A stretch of 64,000 bases of DNA, from the NCBI GenBank assembly GCA_023079485.1, contig CM041089.1:16137660-16201659 (forward strand), read 5' to 3'. Under the pieces are notes generated by a model. The model was not told the origin of the DNA. It saw only the letters and a program-made list of their open reading frames with translations, and ran no database searches. The position numbers and the translations under genes were made by a program. Position 1 is the stretch's first letter; the number at the start of each line of letters is the position of its first letter. Below are positions 36,101 through 50,600 of this stretch, piece after piece. Origin of the DNA: Archilochus colubris (taxonomy: Eukaryota > Chordata > Aves > Apodiformes > Trochilidae).

Positions 36101-36355
36101 AGAAGCCAGAGCTTTTTTGGCTTTCTGCCTCAATGCTTCTGCTGACTTGGACATTACTCAGAAATACCTATTTTATGGTTGATATTCTGTATGGTAACTT
36201 AAAAATAACCCACAAACCCTAAGTTTTGCCTTCACCATAGACCTGGACCAACACACAGATCCCCAGCTCTGCAGGACATCAGCTTCACACAGGAATTGCT
36301 CTGATAAATCAGCAGAAAAGCCAAGTTTCCAAATGCCCTCTGCTGGCTCCTGGCA
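33190..36355. other. Non-coding, nothing recognised
   Basis: Only a two-copy 16-bp tandem repeat (GGGAAGACACAGAAAT) at 34241-34272 and short A or T runs (near 34988 and 35990) stand out. No supported exon. Confidence 0.45.
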
Positions 36356-36680
36356 GTATGGAATGACAGAATACTTCCATGGTTGGAAGGGACCCATCAG
36401 AACCATGGAGTCCAAGTCCTGTCCCTGGGTAGGGGAATCCCAGCAGGAGCCTGGGAGCATCATCCAAAGGCTCCGGGCAGGATTGGTGCTGTGACCACTT
36501 CCCTGGGGAGCTTCTTCCACTGCTCAGCTGCCTCTGGGTGAAAATCCTTTTCCTGATATCCAACCCAAACCTCCCCTGGTTCAGCCTGAGACCATTTATT
36601 TCCCCGAGTCCTGTCTCTGGGCACAGGAATGAAGAAGTCAATCCCTGCCCCATCCCTTGGGAAGAAGCCACAGACTCCAA
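36356..36680 (-). mobile_element. Old CR1 LINE 3' fragment
   Basis: Diverged CR1 phrases in minus orientation: a decayed tail (gaatgacagaatacttccat), GGTTGGAAGGGACCC, then TCCAACCCAAACCTCCCCTGG and a GTCCTGTCTCTGGGCACA segment. A minus frame retains a short stretch like the ORF2 C-terminus (LDIRKRIFT). Different subfamily from the 7.8-kb group. Confidence 0.82.
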
Positions 36681-38433
36681 GGAATATGATTCAGAATTCC
36701 ACCCTGTTCCTAAGCCTTTCAGAAAACTAACTCTGAAGCTTTACCGGTTGCAGGTAAGATGGTTTTGGATGCAATAAATTTACATGTAATAAATTGTATG
36801 CATGTAATAAATTTACCTTCTTCCAGCTTTTCTTAAATGTCCAAGTTTGCTTCATTTTAACCAAGCACAAGAGAAGCCCAAGTGCTGCAGTGCTCCTTGT
36901 AAGCATCACAGGTAGGTTGCCTTTTCTTGGAAAGGAGCCTGAAAAAATGTCCAAGTCCACTGACTTCTAAGGATCCTCACCCTCATTTCTCTGCCCAGTT
37001 GCATTTCAGGAAGCTGCTGTGAAGTTTTTCTTACGTTCCCACTGAGTCCTGCAGCCTGACAATGTCAGGGGATGGCAGGAGAGGAAGACCCAGCCCTTCA
37101 GCACAACAAGAGGACCATGGCTTCATGCTGACACTTACAAAATACATTCCAGTTCACTGAATCCTGAACTGGAATTCTGGTGGTAAACCAGAATAATACC
37201 AGCCTCTAAGAAAGCATGCAAAATAGTGTTTTCTACTCAAATACAAAAGTTGCTGCAGTGTCACATCTCCCTCCCAGCATGGTGATACCTGAAGCTTTCC
37301 AAGCTTTAGAGCTCCACAGGCAACACAGGGAGAGCCCCTGGAAAAAAGAACCAAGAATTGGAGCACTGAAAAGTCATTTCTGAAGAGTTCAGAGCCAGCC
37401 CTTCAGAAAATGTGCCTGCCAAGCCCTCTCATCCAAGAGCTGGTTCTAAACCAGCACCAGGGGATTCTCTTGCTGATGCTTTCAGACAGTTCCAGATTCA
37501 ATAACCTCAATGTGCAAGGAAAAGTATCTTACACCCCAAATCCTGTAAATTGACTGGGAGAGTCCCAAAACTCCAACTGGGTTCTATTTGGTAACAAATT
37601 TCAAGGGATTTGCACAGAAACAGATCAGAATTTAGGAAATAAAACACAGAAAGGAACCATAAATATTGCTCACCCCTCCAGATCAATTTGATCTGCAGTG
37701 ATAACAAAAGAGGGAAGGAACAGCCCCAATAAAACCTTCCACTAGGATTCAGTGCTCTAACTTCAGGAAGTTCTTACTTTTCCTGCAAAACAGGCCCTGG
37801 CAAGTTAGGTCACACTTCAAATACTGAGAAGCATTGGTTAGATGTTTCCTGATCCTGAGCTTTGCAGAATGAATGCCTGGAAAATACTCTAAAATCATCT
37901 ATAAAAGGATAACAACTGTTCTGGGTATTACAAGTATTTACTAAGATTTGGCATTAAAATGAAGATCTAAAGAAAGTACTGGGGGAAAGGATCATGGGAG
38001 AGTGATACTAACCTACTGAAAACAAAATTCCAAGTTAAGGCAAGAGACAAACAACCCCATCCCATTGTATTCTGCATCATTTACCACAGTAAATTATTTT
38101 CCAGCCAACTGGCAGGGAAATGGTTTTGTGGAGAAGGACCTGGTGGCCAAGAGATTAAAAATAGATCAACAGCTGCCCTGAGGGTTGATTCTGTATTAAA
38201 AGCAAGGAAGGCAGAAGCTGAGTGGCAGTGATTTTCTTGCTCTACTCAGCACTCGCAAAACTGCAGGAGCTGAGCCAGTTCTGGGCTCCTGAGTACAAAC
38301 AATGAGACACAGACTGACAGAGGGACACCAGGATGATGAAGAAGCTGAAGCAATAAATGGAAATCTGGGGCTTGAACAGTCCCAACAGAGGACTGAGGGA
38401 TGGTAGTGCTGGCTTCAGCCTCATGAAGGGAAG
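36681..38433. other. Non-coding, nothing recognised
   Basis: A cluster of AATAAATT repeats occurs at about 36771-36818. No supported exon. Confidence 0.4.
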
Positions 38434-39226
38434 TGTCCTGGTTTGGGCCAGGATAAAGGGGATTTTCTGTCTTGTACTTTTGCTTTCAGCTCAGTCTCTT
38501 GTTGGAATGAACATCCAGTTTCTCAGTCAGTGCCTGCTGTGGGACTGCTAACCCTGGGTGTTTAGAGTTACTGCTGGACAATGGGCTGCAGAGCCAAGGG
38601 CACTGCTCAGCTCTGAGGAACATCTTGTGCTCTGGAATAAGAGGTCCCACCTGCAGCCTCCTTTGGGCAGGAAGGGACAAGAGAGATGCCAGAACTGACC
38701 AAACAGAGGATTCCATCCCATACACCTCAGACTCAGGAGAAATCTCAGGGATCACCAGGCTCAAGCCAGCTTCCAGCTTCCTGCCCTTCCTGCCTTTCCT
38801 GCTTCCCTTCCTTCACCCCTTCCCTGTTTCCTTCAGCATCCTGGGAGGATTCCATCCCTTACTCTGCCTGTGCTCCTGATCCATCCCAGCCTGAATCTGT
38901 GTGTTCCTGCCTCCAGCTCCCAACTGCTGCTGACCCCAGGATTCCAGCCTGGACTGTGCCAGGGCTGCCCTGCAGCCTCAGTGGGGATGGGAGAGTTATT
39001 GGGGGAGAGGGAGAGGAACCTGGGACCAATTTTCTGTATATTTGTATAGATTTAGTCATTTTTCCTATTTCTCATTCCTGTTTCATTAAAGCTGTGTAGT
39101 TCAGTTTCCAACCCATCAGTCTCTCTCCCTTATTCTCTCTCCTTCCTTTATCAGGGAGGGGAGGGGGATTCATAGAGAGAATCTGTTATTTCAATTTAAT
39201 TGTCTGCCCAGTGTTAAACCCTGACA
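38434..39226 (+). mobile_element. Solo LTR of an avian endogenous retrovirus
   Basis: The 793-bp unit begins TGTCCTGG and ends CCCTGACA, giving the TG...CA termini of retroviral LTRs. An ATTAAAGCTGTGTAG signal near 39088 fits a polyadenylation signal near the R/U5 border. No gag, pol or env remnants flank it, so it is a solo LTR left by recombination between two LTRs. The flanks GGAAG and AGAAG match at four of five bases and may be a mutated target-site duplication. The family resembles passerine ERVL LTRs, judged from the termini only. Confidence 0.85.
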
Positions 39227-39479
39227 AGAAGGGGTCTGGAAGATGAAGCTGGGGTCAAGCACAGAAAGAGGAGGAGAGGCAATGGACACAATTTGTGATA
39301 AGGGAACTTCTGAGTAGAGACTGGGGGGAATCTGAGCACTGAGGAATCACTGGGAGGTTGTCCAGCGCTGGACCATGGGCTCTGACACATGGGCAATCCC
39401 CATCTTAGGAGATGAAGGCAAAATTTAAGATTTAAAAAGGCTCTGAGTGAGCAACCCCATAGAACTGCACAGCTTGTCC

Positions 39480-39556
39480 TGCCTGGCACAAGGGATTCGA
39501 GCAGATGACCTCTGGAAGTCACTTCCAACAGGAACTATTCCCTGATTCCATCATCT
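39480..39556 (+). mobile_element. CR1 LINE 3' tip, old
   Basis: The phrases CAGATGACCTCTGGAAGTCA, CTTCCAACAGGAACTATTCC and CTGATTCCATC correspond to a decayed CR1 terminus in plus orientation. It lies 250 bp beyond the solo LTR. Confidence 0.6.
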
Positions 39557-41383
39557 CAGGGAAATCAGGGCTGTGGAAGGCAGGGATGGAACTCAAAGCT
39601 GCTGTGTATGGAGAGCCAGGCAAGAGGTGAAACACTACAATAATCCCAGTGGTTTGGAAGAACAGTGTGAAAAGATGAACCTACTGTGATTCGGGCTGCA
39701 TTCCAACACTAAATGAGGATATATTTTTACTGAGAGAGAGGAGATACTTTGGCAGAGCTGAGCAGTAGGGAAAAACTACGTGGAGGCTTTACAACTATTC
39801 ATGGCTAAAATTCTAAGTGGCTTATCACAGCAGGGACATAGAGAGCTCTAAGGATGGCCCCCCAGGCACAGGCCATTTACACAGATTTGTTAAAATAAAA
39901 GAAATAAGGTGTTAAAGCTGAGCACCCAGCATGCAGGAGGAGGAGCCATGCCCAAAGGACCATCCATCACCTTACACATTACACCTGCAGGTGACCTGAG
40001 GTGTATACAAAGTACAAACTGACCAAGTTAGAGGTATTGTGCACTGATAGCTCTGCAAAAGGATGACCTATAAATAGCAGAGAAGTTACACCACCATAGA
40101 TCAGAGGGAGATGTAGAGGAGAAAAGCTATCACAGGGTTTTTCAGTCACTTCTACTCCCAAAGCATCTGTAAAAGACAAGAGACAGTGACCAGATGAAAT
40201 GAAAGAGAGAATGTTTCATCACCAACTTTACTCTTCTGCTTGGTGAAAATAAAGTGACACAAACCACAGGAGAAGGCCCCGAGATTCGAAGGACTGGGGG
40301 TCAAAAATCACAGTGACAGCTGCTTACAAAGCACTGAAAGCTTCTGGGGAAATATCACAGCAGTGCAATACAAAGAGCTCTATTATCTGACCTCAGCTCC
40401 TTGAAAAAGCTCCACAGATGGGGCAGCTCTGCAGTACTTCAGCAGCATTGCAAGTCCCTGATGCTCATCTTTCAGGTAGCAACTACCTATTCCCTTCTCT
40501 CCCTCTAGCCTGTGGTGAAGAAAATGAAAAAAGAAAAAAAAAAACCCTACATTTTGCATGCTTTTCACTGGTCCAGCCCCACAAGCTTTAGAACAGAGAT
40601 TATTCCTGTTCTTGGCATCTGACAGATCAAGGCTCTGCAGGACAAATAAGGAAAGAGAAAGGACTGGAATCAGCCTCCTGCATCTCAGCAGCTTTGCTAC
40701 CCTTTAGGTGAACACACATTTTATTGCTCAAAGGTTTGGTACTGGTCTGGATCCACAAAGAACACAGACAGCCCAACAACAGCTTTACCTTTTTGACTCC
40801 CTGAAGCTGCATTTATATTTCATCCTATCTCTACTGCTGATAACTCCCATATAACTGAGCTCTTCCATCTACTGCTGCACTGCTACTGAAAAGCTCCAGA
40901 GCAGAAAACCAGCTCCTTCTGATCAGTGCTTTTCCTATACCATGAGGACCATTTCCACCCCAGGATGCTCAACTCTTCATAGACAAAACTTGAATTACCC
41001 TCTTGATTTGGCTTAGATACCTTTCAGTGGGAGTTAATGGAGGGGAATTTATACAGCCAAGTCTGCAGTAGTGACTAGCAGGAATTACTAGCAGGAAATG
41101 CTTCGATGGCAGCAGAGGATAACAGAAAATATCCTAATCAAACACTCTCACTGCAAGAGCAGGTTCAACATACCCCTGAGTTAGCCTCTAATTGCCTTGA
41201 AAGGTGAGGCTTGCAGTCAGAAAAGTGACTGCAGTGAAGATCATCTTGTTTGCTGTACATCACAGCATCCCCACTGATCCAACAATGGAAACCCAGGGAA
41301 ATGGACGATTTCTGGAATCTGATCCAGACCTACATATTAGTTTACAGAGCTCAGTCCAAACAGGCAAAAGGAAAGGAATCCCA
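39557..41383. other. Non-coding, nothing recognised
   Basis: No supported exon. An A run at 40529-40544 and ordinary AT-rich DNA. Confidence 0.4.
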
Positions 41384-41690
41384 GAAGGGTTTGGGTTGGA
41401 AGAGACCTTAAAGCTCATCCATTCCCAACCCCCTGCATGGGCAGGGACACCTCCCACAGCCCAGGGTGCTCCAAGCCCCATCCAACCTGGGCTGGGACAC
41501 TGCCAGGGATGGGGCAGCCACAACCCCTTCCACCATTTCACCACCCTCACACTCAAAAATTCCTTCCTAATTCCCAGCCTAAATCTCCCCCTCTTCCAGA
41601 TTAAAACCATTCCCCCTTGTCCAATCACCACATCCCTTGTAAAAAGTCCCTCTCCAGCCCCTCTTTGCCCTCTCCAGAATGTGGTGCTGT
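41384..41690 (-). mobile_element. Old CR1 LINE 3' fragment
   Basis: GGGTTTGGGTTGGAAGAGAC is followed by CAACCCCCTGCATGGGCAGG, CCCCATCCAACCTGGGCTGG and GGGATGGGGCAGCCACAACC, the 3' UTR order of an older CR1 subfamily in minus orientation. A minus frame retains RFRLGIRKEFLSVRVVKWW, equivalent to the [14 protein letters not shown] segment in the younger copies. Confidence 0.88.
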
Positions 41691-44600
41691 TTCTGGCATT
41701 AAGGAGGCAGATTTGTCACTCAGTGTGAAACACTTCATCTGCTGCCTGTGACAAGAGTGTTCTGGTGTTAATTCCTAGTGCACAGCTATTTCTTCCATTT
41801 AAGAAGCCATAAAGCTTCCCACAAAATCACATTCCAAAGTACAATGCAACTCACAGCATCTCCCTTCCCATGTCCCTTGCTGGGGTCTCAGACCTCTCTG
41901 ATGGTTTGGGTCTTGAGGACAAGGTTTGCAGGCACCTCCTCACCCACTCCAAAGTTTCTGGGTGACATATTCCCATTCCTTAGCAAGGAAGCATTAAGGG
42001 TTTCCAAGTTCATCAGAAATAGTTTGCTTTTCTTCTTCAGTAACCTGCTACCTGCTCTTCTCTGCAGCTACTTTGAGATCTCTTGGTACTGAAAGTCCCT
42101 GGATTGATTTCCCCACTTTGATTTTTCTCATTAATATTGTCCCCCACCCCAGCTGCACTGGGAGACCTCAGCTAAGAGGGAATTATTGATTCTGCCACCT
42201 CCCTCAGCTCTGCAGAGCCATTTACTCCAAGCCCTCTGTGTCTACAACCCACCCAGCACAGGTAGGAAGTTCCCAGGCAAGGATTTGTCTGTGAAACTCT
42301 GTCCACCTTGGCTCATCAAAATCCCTGCATCCAGCTGGACATGGCCACCCAGGAAGCTGGATTAAACTGGAGCATTAAACTGGAGGAGGTGAAGACCTGA
42401 TGCATTCCAATCATCCAGCACCCACTGACCTCATTTCACAGCCCCAAAGACACCTCAGACCCAGCCACTGAGCTGCAGGGGCTTCACAGCAGATGAAGTG
42501 AAAGCCTGGATTTCATTATAAGCTGCCTAAGCCCATGTATTTCCATCCCTGGCCACAAAGCCTCTACCCTGAGCTGCACAAACAGATGAACATTATTGTC
42601 AAAACACGAGGACAATGTCACCCTGGAGGAGCTGAGCAGTGACAGCAAGTAAGCAGGAGCTGCCTGGGAGAGCAGACAGCAGCCAAGTTATTAAAGGAGG
42701 AAGCAAACTGTTATTCATGAAGCTGAAAATGCCTGGGGTTTTTTTATGCTAAGAACCAGGATGGTCTGGGAGGTTTTGGGCAGGTGCTCAGAAATAAGAC
42801 AGCAGGAAAAAGGAGAAGAGCAGAGGGCTCTGAGCAGTCACCATCCCTGTCACATAGGAAACATGCTGAACACTGCCAGTGCCTTAAAAAAGGAATCTGG
42901 CTGAGCTTCTGGATTTGGGTTTGTGCCAAAATAGGAAATTGTTGGCCAGAGGAGTTTATAACAAGGGGAACTGTAACTTCCCAGGGCCCTCACCCTGTGC
43001 TCGGGTCTCTTACACGACATTTTTTAGTGAAAATCCTGGCCCTTGTGCATCTGAGGATTTTGTTGTGAGCAGACACATGAGAACCACAGCTCAGCACCAA
43101 ATGACCACAGGAAAACACACCAGCAACAAGCCAAACCCCACCAAGTAGGCTCCCAACACACAAAGAAGCAGGGAAACAGCCCCACTCAGCAATCCCATCC
43201 CCTCCATCAGCCTGGCAGGAACACACACACACAAAATCCTTGTGAACACGATGCCTGCCTGGGGTTTCAGCAGCAGCAAGGCCCCAGGGTGCACAGAAAG
43301 ATCTGCACCCAGGTTTGGTCCCCAGGAAGATGCAGCCAGGAGATGGGATGCTACAAACACCTCTCCTTCCAGGCCCTTGCTGCTGCCATGCCCCAGGCAG
43401 CCCCACAACCACTGCACATCCCTCCAGCTCTGGCCCTTCCTTTGCTTCTTTCTACCTCCAGCTGAGGGGAAAAGTGGCTTCTGCAGAAATATCCAACCAG
43501 CAAACTTGTGTCTTGAATTGGAACACTGAAGGAAATCCTGCCTTCAGCATCCCTCTTCTCATGGCCCATAAATACAAAGCTGAGTTTTCTTCTGCACTTG
43601 CTGCTTAGCAAACCCCCAACACATCAGTATCATGGCAAGTTCTTCTCCTGGCCCTTACACCAAATAATTAATCCAGTGATTTCACAGTTAGATACTCTGG
43701 CCAGAGCCTATTCATGCTTTAGGTGGATATACCCACGTGTGTCTGCATCACCTGGAATATTTGCTACGGAAGATAGACAAGAAATTCAAGAAGCAACAGA
43801 CATGAGGTCTGCTCTGTCATAGGACAATTAAAAATCGTGGTGATCTAGGATGCTTGGAAGCATCTGTGGGAAGCCCTGCATGGTAAAGAGGGTTAAGGGA
43901 TCCTCTGTAGCTGTGCAGGACACAGCAGTACAACTTCCCTGCATACTGGGCAATGTGGGAGGACTCTGCACTGAGGTTATTCAGACAAGATCCCATGAAC
44001 ACAAGTGTTTTGCCCTCTGGGATTAGGAGTCAGCAAAAGCTAGGATGCTGGGAATAAATCAGGAGACAAGAATCACAACAGGAAAAATATATCCTGTTTT
44101 CTACAGGGAAAGCAGCCACATTTCACAAAGGAACATCAGTCTGAAGCAATGATGTTTATCTTTCTTTGGGGGAGGTCAGGGGTTGGGAGGGACACAACTG
44201 GACTGGCAGGGCTCCTGCAAGCATCCAGGGAAACTCAGCAAGCCTTGGAAAATAAGAGCACAAGAAGAGTCTCTGTCTGCTGAGCTGGTGCTGGGAGTGC
44301 TGGGGAAAAGGGGGGAACAAAAAGTGCTGGGTAAAAGGGAACAAAAGCCCTGGTGCTGGGAAGGCTCCTGGAGAGAGCAGCTTGGTTGGGATAGAAAGAG
44401 CAGAGAGAGGGACCATGAATGTTGTTAACAGGGGGAGAGGGAGATTCTGATGGAAGATCTCAGTCTTCTGCAGAAAGACACAGAAAGAAAATATTTATAC
44501 CAAAGAACCATCCCCCCCCTCTCCCCCCCAGCCTGCTACCAAATTAGCTCAGCTCTTGGCTCTTTCAGTTCTGTCCAAGTATTTTCTGGTTGCTGACAGC

Positions 44601-47600
44601 CTGAGCTGCTGAACCAGGGTTATCTCCACCATGCACGACCAGCCTGGCCATCAGAAAGGAACCTGGCAAACAGGAGGCAGGAAAAGGACAAAGTAATCTC
44701 CTCCCTGAGGCCAGCTGCCAAGCAGAGAGCTGCCAGCAGCAGCACTGGGACCAGGGACTTGGCTGAAGAGCTTCTCTTCCCTGCAGGTAAGCATGTGTCA
44801 CCTGGGGCAGCCCATCTGCTAACTTCACCAAATGATGGACACGGAGGAGAACGAGGCAGAGGAACAGCAGGAGATAAGAAAAGAGCCTTTTGGCTTCTCC
44901 CTGCTGGATCAGTGCTCCGTGATGCACTCCCAAGTGCTGCCAAGTTGGAGATAGGGAGCACCAGGTGGGCTGATCACATCCTTTCCCTACCCTGCTGCTC
45001 CAAGTGTCCATCCCACACTGTAAGGAAGTCATAGCACTATGTTCCCAAGGAAACCAGAGCTCCCTGGGACCACTGACTGAGATTTTCCAGTTCATGCAAG
45101 GAGAGCAGACCAGCTTAGGGCAGGCTGACAAAGAACCTGACAAAGCATAAACCAATTACCTGGATTGCTCCCAGGACCCCTGAAGAGCTGACAGCACAGT
45201 AGCTTGGCCATTATGCTCCAGGCTCTCTACTTATCATGTCTTAAGGTTTCATTGCTTTCCACCCCCACACTCCCCCCCCCTAAAAGGGGTTTATCCAAAT
45301 ATAGCTCTGTGTGTGACCTCCCAGATGTGTTTCCTTTGCTGCTGCAGGGGAAACATCTGGAGAGGGTGCAACAAACAAACAAACAAACAAAACCAAACCA
45401 AAAAAAAACCCCAAACAGCTGCAAGCAGATAATAAACCAGAGGTGAAATTTCACATGGAAATTCAATGCTATGGGCTCTCTGGGCTTTGAGATTTTTCAT
45501 GCTGACATTGGAATGGGTCACCAGGGCATCCTCACACCCACCCCACCACAGGTTAAACCCCAAACTCTTCCACAGGACTTGGGAAACCTCCTACTTCCCA
45601 GGCTTGACACCTGAGCACCAAACAAATTCCTTTGCAGGCTGCATTATGTATTCAAGAATACTGTGTGAAAGAGAGAGGTTCCTTTCTAACACTTGTAATA
45701 TTTTTAATTCCTTTCACACACTTCTTTTCACACCCTCTGACTCCTTCTTCAGCTCCTGGAGGAAAGAGAATCCTGCACTGTGCCCCTAACTCAGGCCAGC
45801 ACCACACCTCAGACCTGGTCCCTCAAATACTTATTTAATCCCCCCCATAACAGAGACCTCACCAGCTCTTGTCTGCATGCAGCAACAACTTCCATCCTGT
45901 ATCCTCTCTGCCAGCTCACCCTGCCAGCTCTGTAAAAAGCAGTATTCTTCAGAGCCACCCACATGGAGCACAAGTTGAGGATTTAACTTGGAAATTATAC
46001 TGCATTTGAACTGCAGTTCTACATGGCTGCAGAACCTCTCAGCTGTTGCTTTTTGCCCCCAGCCTCACTCCCCACTTCTCCCCCCCCATTTCTCCCCATC
46101 TCAGTCCACTGGAGTGTTGTGGACTCTACTCAATATTCAGCCCAGATGGAGGAATGGAGTCAAGTTTTAATCCAGCATTGCAGTCACTCAGGTGGGCTCA
46201 GCCCTCACTTTCAGTACCCAAAGGGCCTTGTGACCAAAGGCACTGATGCACCGAGCTCACAGCTGCTCTGCAAAGCACCATCCCCAGGGACTCCCCCTGA
46301 AAAATCCCTGATTATTCTGTGCAGGTAAATGGAGTGTCAATAACTCCAGTGCCCTACAAGGGACCTGGGGAGGAAGGAGAGGCTGGTACAGGAATTTTCC
46401 CTCTTTTCCATAGGCATGGCTGAGCCTCACTGAACTGATTCTTGGAACCACAATCTTCTTGGCATTTCCTGCACCAAATTACTCTCTCTTCCAGTTATTC
46501 CCTGGATCCCCAGCTAGGTAAGGCTGTCTGCTGTGCTTAGCTGAAGATGCCCAACAGGTAACACCAACTGGATGAATAAACAACCTGAGCCCTGACAGCA
46601 CAGGAACACCAGAGCAGAGTCCACTTTGCTGGAGCCCTGAAGCATCCTGCTAACCATGAAGAAACAAAGTTGTTCTCACATGACAAAATTCACATAATAT
46701 GTGAAAACACAGAATATCTGGAAACAGTGTCACACAAAGCTGTATTTTCAGTTCCAGGCAGAAGCCTACCTGTTTCTCTCTGCTCATGCAACACCATTTT
46801 CTAGAACTATAGCAGGGTTATAACATTATTCTAACTGGTCCAACTTTGACCCTGGGGATGCCTTCTCCATCTGGGGAGAGGTGGTATCCAACTGGATTCC
46901 TAAGGAGTTGGTTTTCCTGATGCACTCACACAACCCACTCCAGCTCCTTCACCTCCCCAAGAGCTTTACCACAAAAAATCCACCTGGAGAGATTTGTTAC
47001 AGAAATAAGAAGAAAAAGGAGAGCAAAGGGTTAAAAGAAGGGCCTGTATTGGTAATGGAAACCATGCCAAGGTTGTGTCACTGTCACATCTGCCACTCCT
47101 AACCTCAGGAGCACAGAAGCAGAACCCTGCCTCAGCTTTATGGGAGATGGAGCAGGAAAAGCTCTGCAGCAAAGCACCACCTGTAACCTGCTGAATCTGA
47201 AAGGGCACAAGATATCTGCCCCAAAACATGCTTGTTACAGCAGGGAGAATCTCAGAAGCTGGACACCTGGCATTCTGCATCCCACACATCCCACACTCCC
47301 GCCAGACCACTTGGACATACACCTGCTTGAGCCCTGGCCACGTGGGTGCAGCTATCAAGATGAATGAAACCCATGAGAGATGAGTGTCAGTAGGTAAAAT
47401 CAACTTATTTAAAGATATTTTTTTTTAATAAATACTGCTTTCCCCTTCCATAAGATCTCCCATCACACTTTTGACACTGACTTCCCTTCTCACCCATCAT
47501 TTCTCAGCAGGAGATGAGCCCATTTAAGCTGCCTTAATAAACAACAACTTTTCTGCCTGTCCACCCTGCATTCCCAGAACTTCCCCATTCTGTCTGGAGG

Positions 47601-50600
47601 TGACCCTAGGTGGGAAGCAGCATTCCATGTCAGTTCCTCGTTTTTACAGCTCAGGCAGTAGAGCCTGAACATCAATCCCCAGAGGTTACAGGACAGACTG
47701 TGGTATAACAAGTGACAAACCACTCCGACTGACACCTGACATCTCACCCCCAGAGTTGAAACTTTGATGAAAGGTTTTCTCCACTTAGGGGAAAAGGGAA
47801 ATGCTTCCAAACCAAATGGTGCTTCTAGGCATATTAAAGTCAATGTTCCCTTTTATAGGAAGATGCTGGTGCCAGCATTTTCCTCCTGCTCTGCATTTAT
47901 GATAAAACAGAAATTACAGTTGGGCAGCTGATGAGCTTCTTGTGTGCACCACAAGAAGGAGAGATGGGGAAGTGCCAAATACTTCAGTGTCTAAAATCTG
48001 TTGAAGAAAATAGCCTTATAAGTCACACACCTAACAAACAAACAAACAATCTACACGAAAAGTAAGACCAGACATTGAAATTTGGATCTGCAACACGTGC
48101 TTGAAAGACACAAAGCATCCCCCAGCCCAGTCCTTCTAACAAACATTAAGCACAGGAACTGCATCCAGCCTGCATGGGAATGACACATTTTGTCCTCCCC
48201 CTTTCTTTTCCTGGCAAGATCAGTTTCCCAAGGATGAAGGATAAAAAGGAGCAGGATGCAGTGATGCTTGCAGTCTTGGTTCTGTGATAAGCAGAGGCTG
48301 CAAACCCACCAGACTGAGTTCTGCCAAATTCCTGCTCATGTGAACTAGATTATGGGACTTTCTGGTGGTTGAGTTGTTTATTAAAATGATGGCAGGGAAC
48401 TGAATTTACAACTCTTTGCCTTGCTTCCTGCATTTCAGATTGTTTGTGCTACCTCATTTGCTCAGGAGATTCCATTTTGAAGGACAAGAGGGCTTTTCAG
48501 ACTCACATGCAGTATGCAAGCAGGAAAAAAACCTGAATTCCAATGAGAGTCCCAAGAAGAATTTGTAGCACCTACAATACTTGGCAAGATGAACTTATGA
48601 AAAGGCTCTCCCAGGGGATGGATGGAACCTACCCTACCCTGGGGGTTAATTTACCATTAAGGATGCTGCCACTTGCCTTAATGGTACACTCCCAACTCAA
48701 GGAAAAGACATGAAGATGTTGATCCTTTCCCAGCTCAATTCATCCATCTGAAGCACTCAGGAGAAGCATGGAACACACAAGGATGAACAGATGATCCTTA
48801 ACACAAGACCAACATGTCTGAAGCTCTAAGAAGCCTTTGTGAACAATGCTCCACTTCCAGCAAACTCCCTTCTTGCTCCTCTGCCCAAAGAAAGCACTCT
48901 CTGACCTCCATCCTTTATGGAAAACCAACATTTTGAGGTTGGGTTCCTGGGTCTGGAATCCCCACTTCAGGAAACCAAACTTTCTCCTGGAAAACCACCC
49001 CAGACTGTTACCTCAGGTAAGCACCAAACCAACTCAAAGGTGAGCACAAAGAAATCAGGCACCATCCACACAGGGATCCACACATCCACACAGGGATCCT
49101 GTGCTTCCAAGACAGCCAAGACCAAGCCACAGAAATGAAGAAACAACTTATCTAAAATATTGAACAAATCTTGAATTCAAATCTTGGCTTCATAAATCCA
49201 AGTTATTGTGTTGAGAGTCCTCTCACTTGAGGGCATGGCAAAAAATCAATAAACCAAACAATTTCCATAGATTTAACCCAAGCTTCATAATTTCAAATAG
49301 AATCAGGAGAGGTTATACAAAGGACAGGGAAAAGAACATTGCACTGGCATCAGTGTAGGATCTAGAAAAAGGACGGCTATGAACCACAATTAAACTGGGT
49401 TATAGGATTTATATCTGGTGCCCTGAAATTAAGCTAGTTCCTAATTAATTCCTAAGCTAATTCTCACCCATGGCCTTACACCAGAAAGTGTGGCAGGAGG
49501 GCAAGGTGGTACTGCTGCCATATCTTCTGTGAAGGCAGATTTAACACCAGGGATGTTCACTAACACGAGCATCCCTCAGCTCTGTTCCTGAGTTGTATTC
49601 CTGTATTCCATACATGCCTGAGCTTTTGGTCCCATGTGGGATGTCCCCATCTCATTTGTCCCCATCCAGCATTGCTATTCTGCCACTAAGTACCTTCAGC
49701 TCTAAGCTTTGAGCTCTAAATTTATTTTTTTTTCTAAATTTGAGCTCTTAAACTCAGCTCGGCTGCCTCACTGCTGCTGTTTTCTACGTATAAAAGTGCT
49801 GATGAAAGGAAAAGGTTCCTCACAGCCCTTTCCATAGCACAGATGCTTCTTTAGTGTGTGGCTGCTGGCTGGGAGGGAAGGGCACAGCCTGCCAGCTCCC
49901 AAACTTGTCCCAGCATTAGGATCTATCCTGGATTCATACTGTACACTCCCAGGCACAGGGATTCTCTGTGTATGGGTATTCCTCCACTCACACTTCCATG
50001 CCCCATCCTCATTCCCAGGCCAGCTGGTGATAATATCAATTTTTAGCAGTCTGCTGCTGTTTGTTTTATCATGGTCTGCTCTGCACCATTTTCTGTACCT
50101 GTAGATCAGCCCTCTGCTCATGTTTCTGCCCTCTTGGGCCATCAAGCATCCTTTCTTAGCCATTCCTCACCTCAGCACCAGCACACCTGCTCCTGGCTCC
50201 TTTATTCCAAAACCTGGCTACCTCCACCTCCAGCTACCCAAAGACACCATTCCCAAGTTCAGGCAGACACAAAACCTCAGGAAATCTTGCTGCTCACCTG
50301 TCAGGAGGCATCAGGAGCTCAGGGTGGGAAAGCCAAGCCCTTGGTGGGGGATGCTGGTCCAGCAGCACGCTGCCTGCCAAGGGAAGGATGCAAATGTCCA
50401 AGCTCTGCTGACAGCACCACTGGCTTAGCAGCACTTCAACTGGAAAAAAAAAATCCCTATTCACCCCTCATCCCTGCCCAAGTGTCCTCCACTCTGCCTC
50501 CCAGATGGCTCCTTCACACTGAACTTGTGCTCCCATCTCCCACTGGGACAAAGTGTCCCACATCTGCTCCCCTACACCAGTCACAGACAGGGCACTCTTG
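41691..50600. other. Non-coding, nothing recognised over about 9 kb
   Basis: This is the longest stretch without a recognisable transposon. It holds only short C runs (44513-44529, 45274, 46078), a CAAACAAACAAACAAACAAA run near 45371, and a two-copy 20-bp repeat at 49061-49100. I found no open frame with exon-like borders or family features on either strand. Confidence 0.45.
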
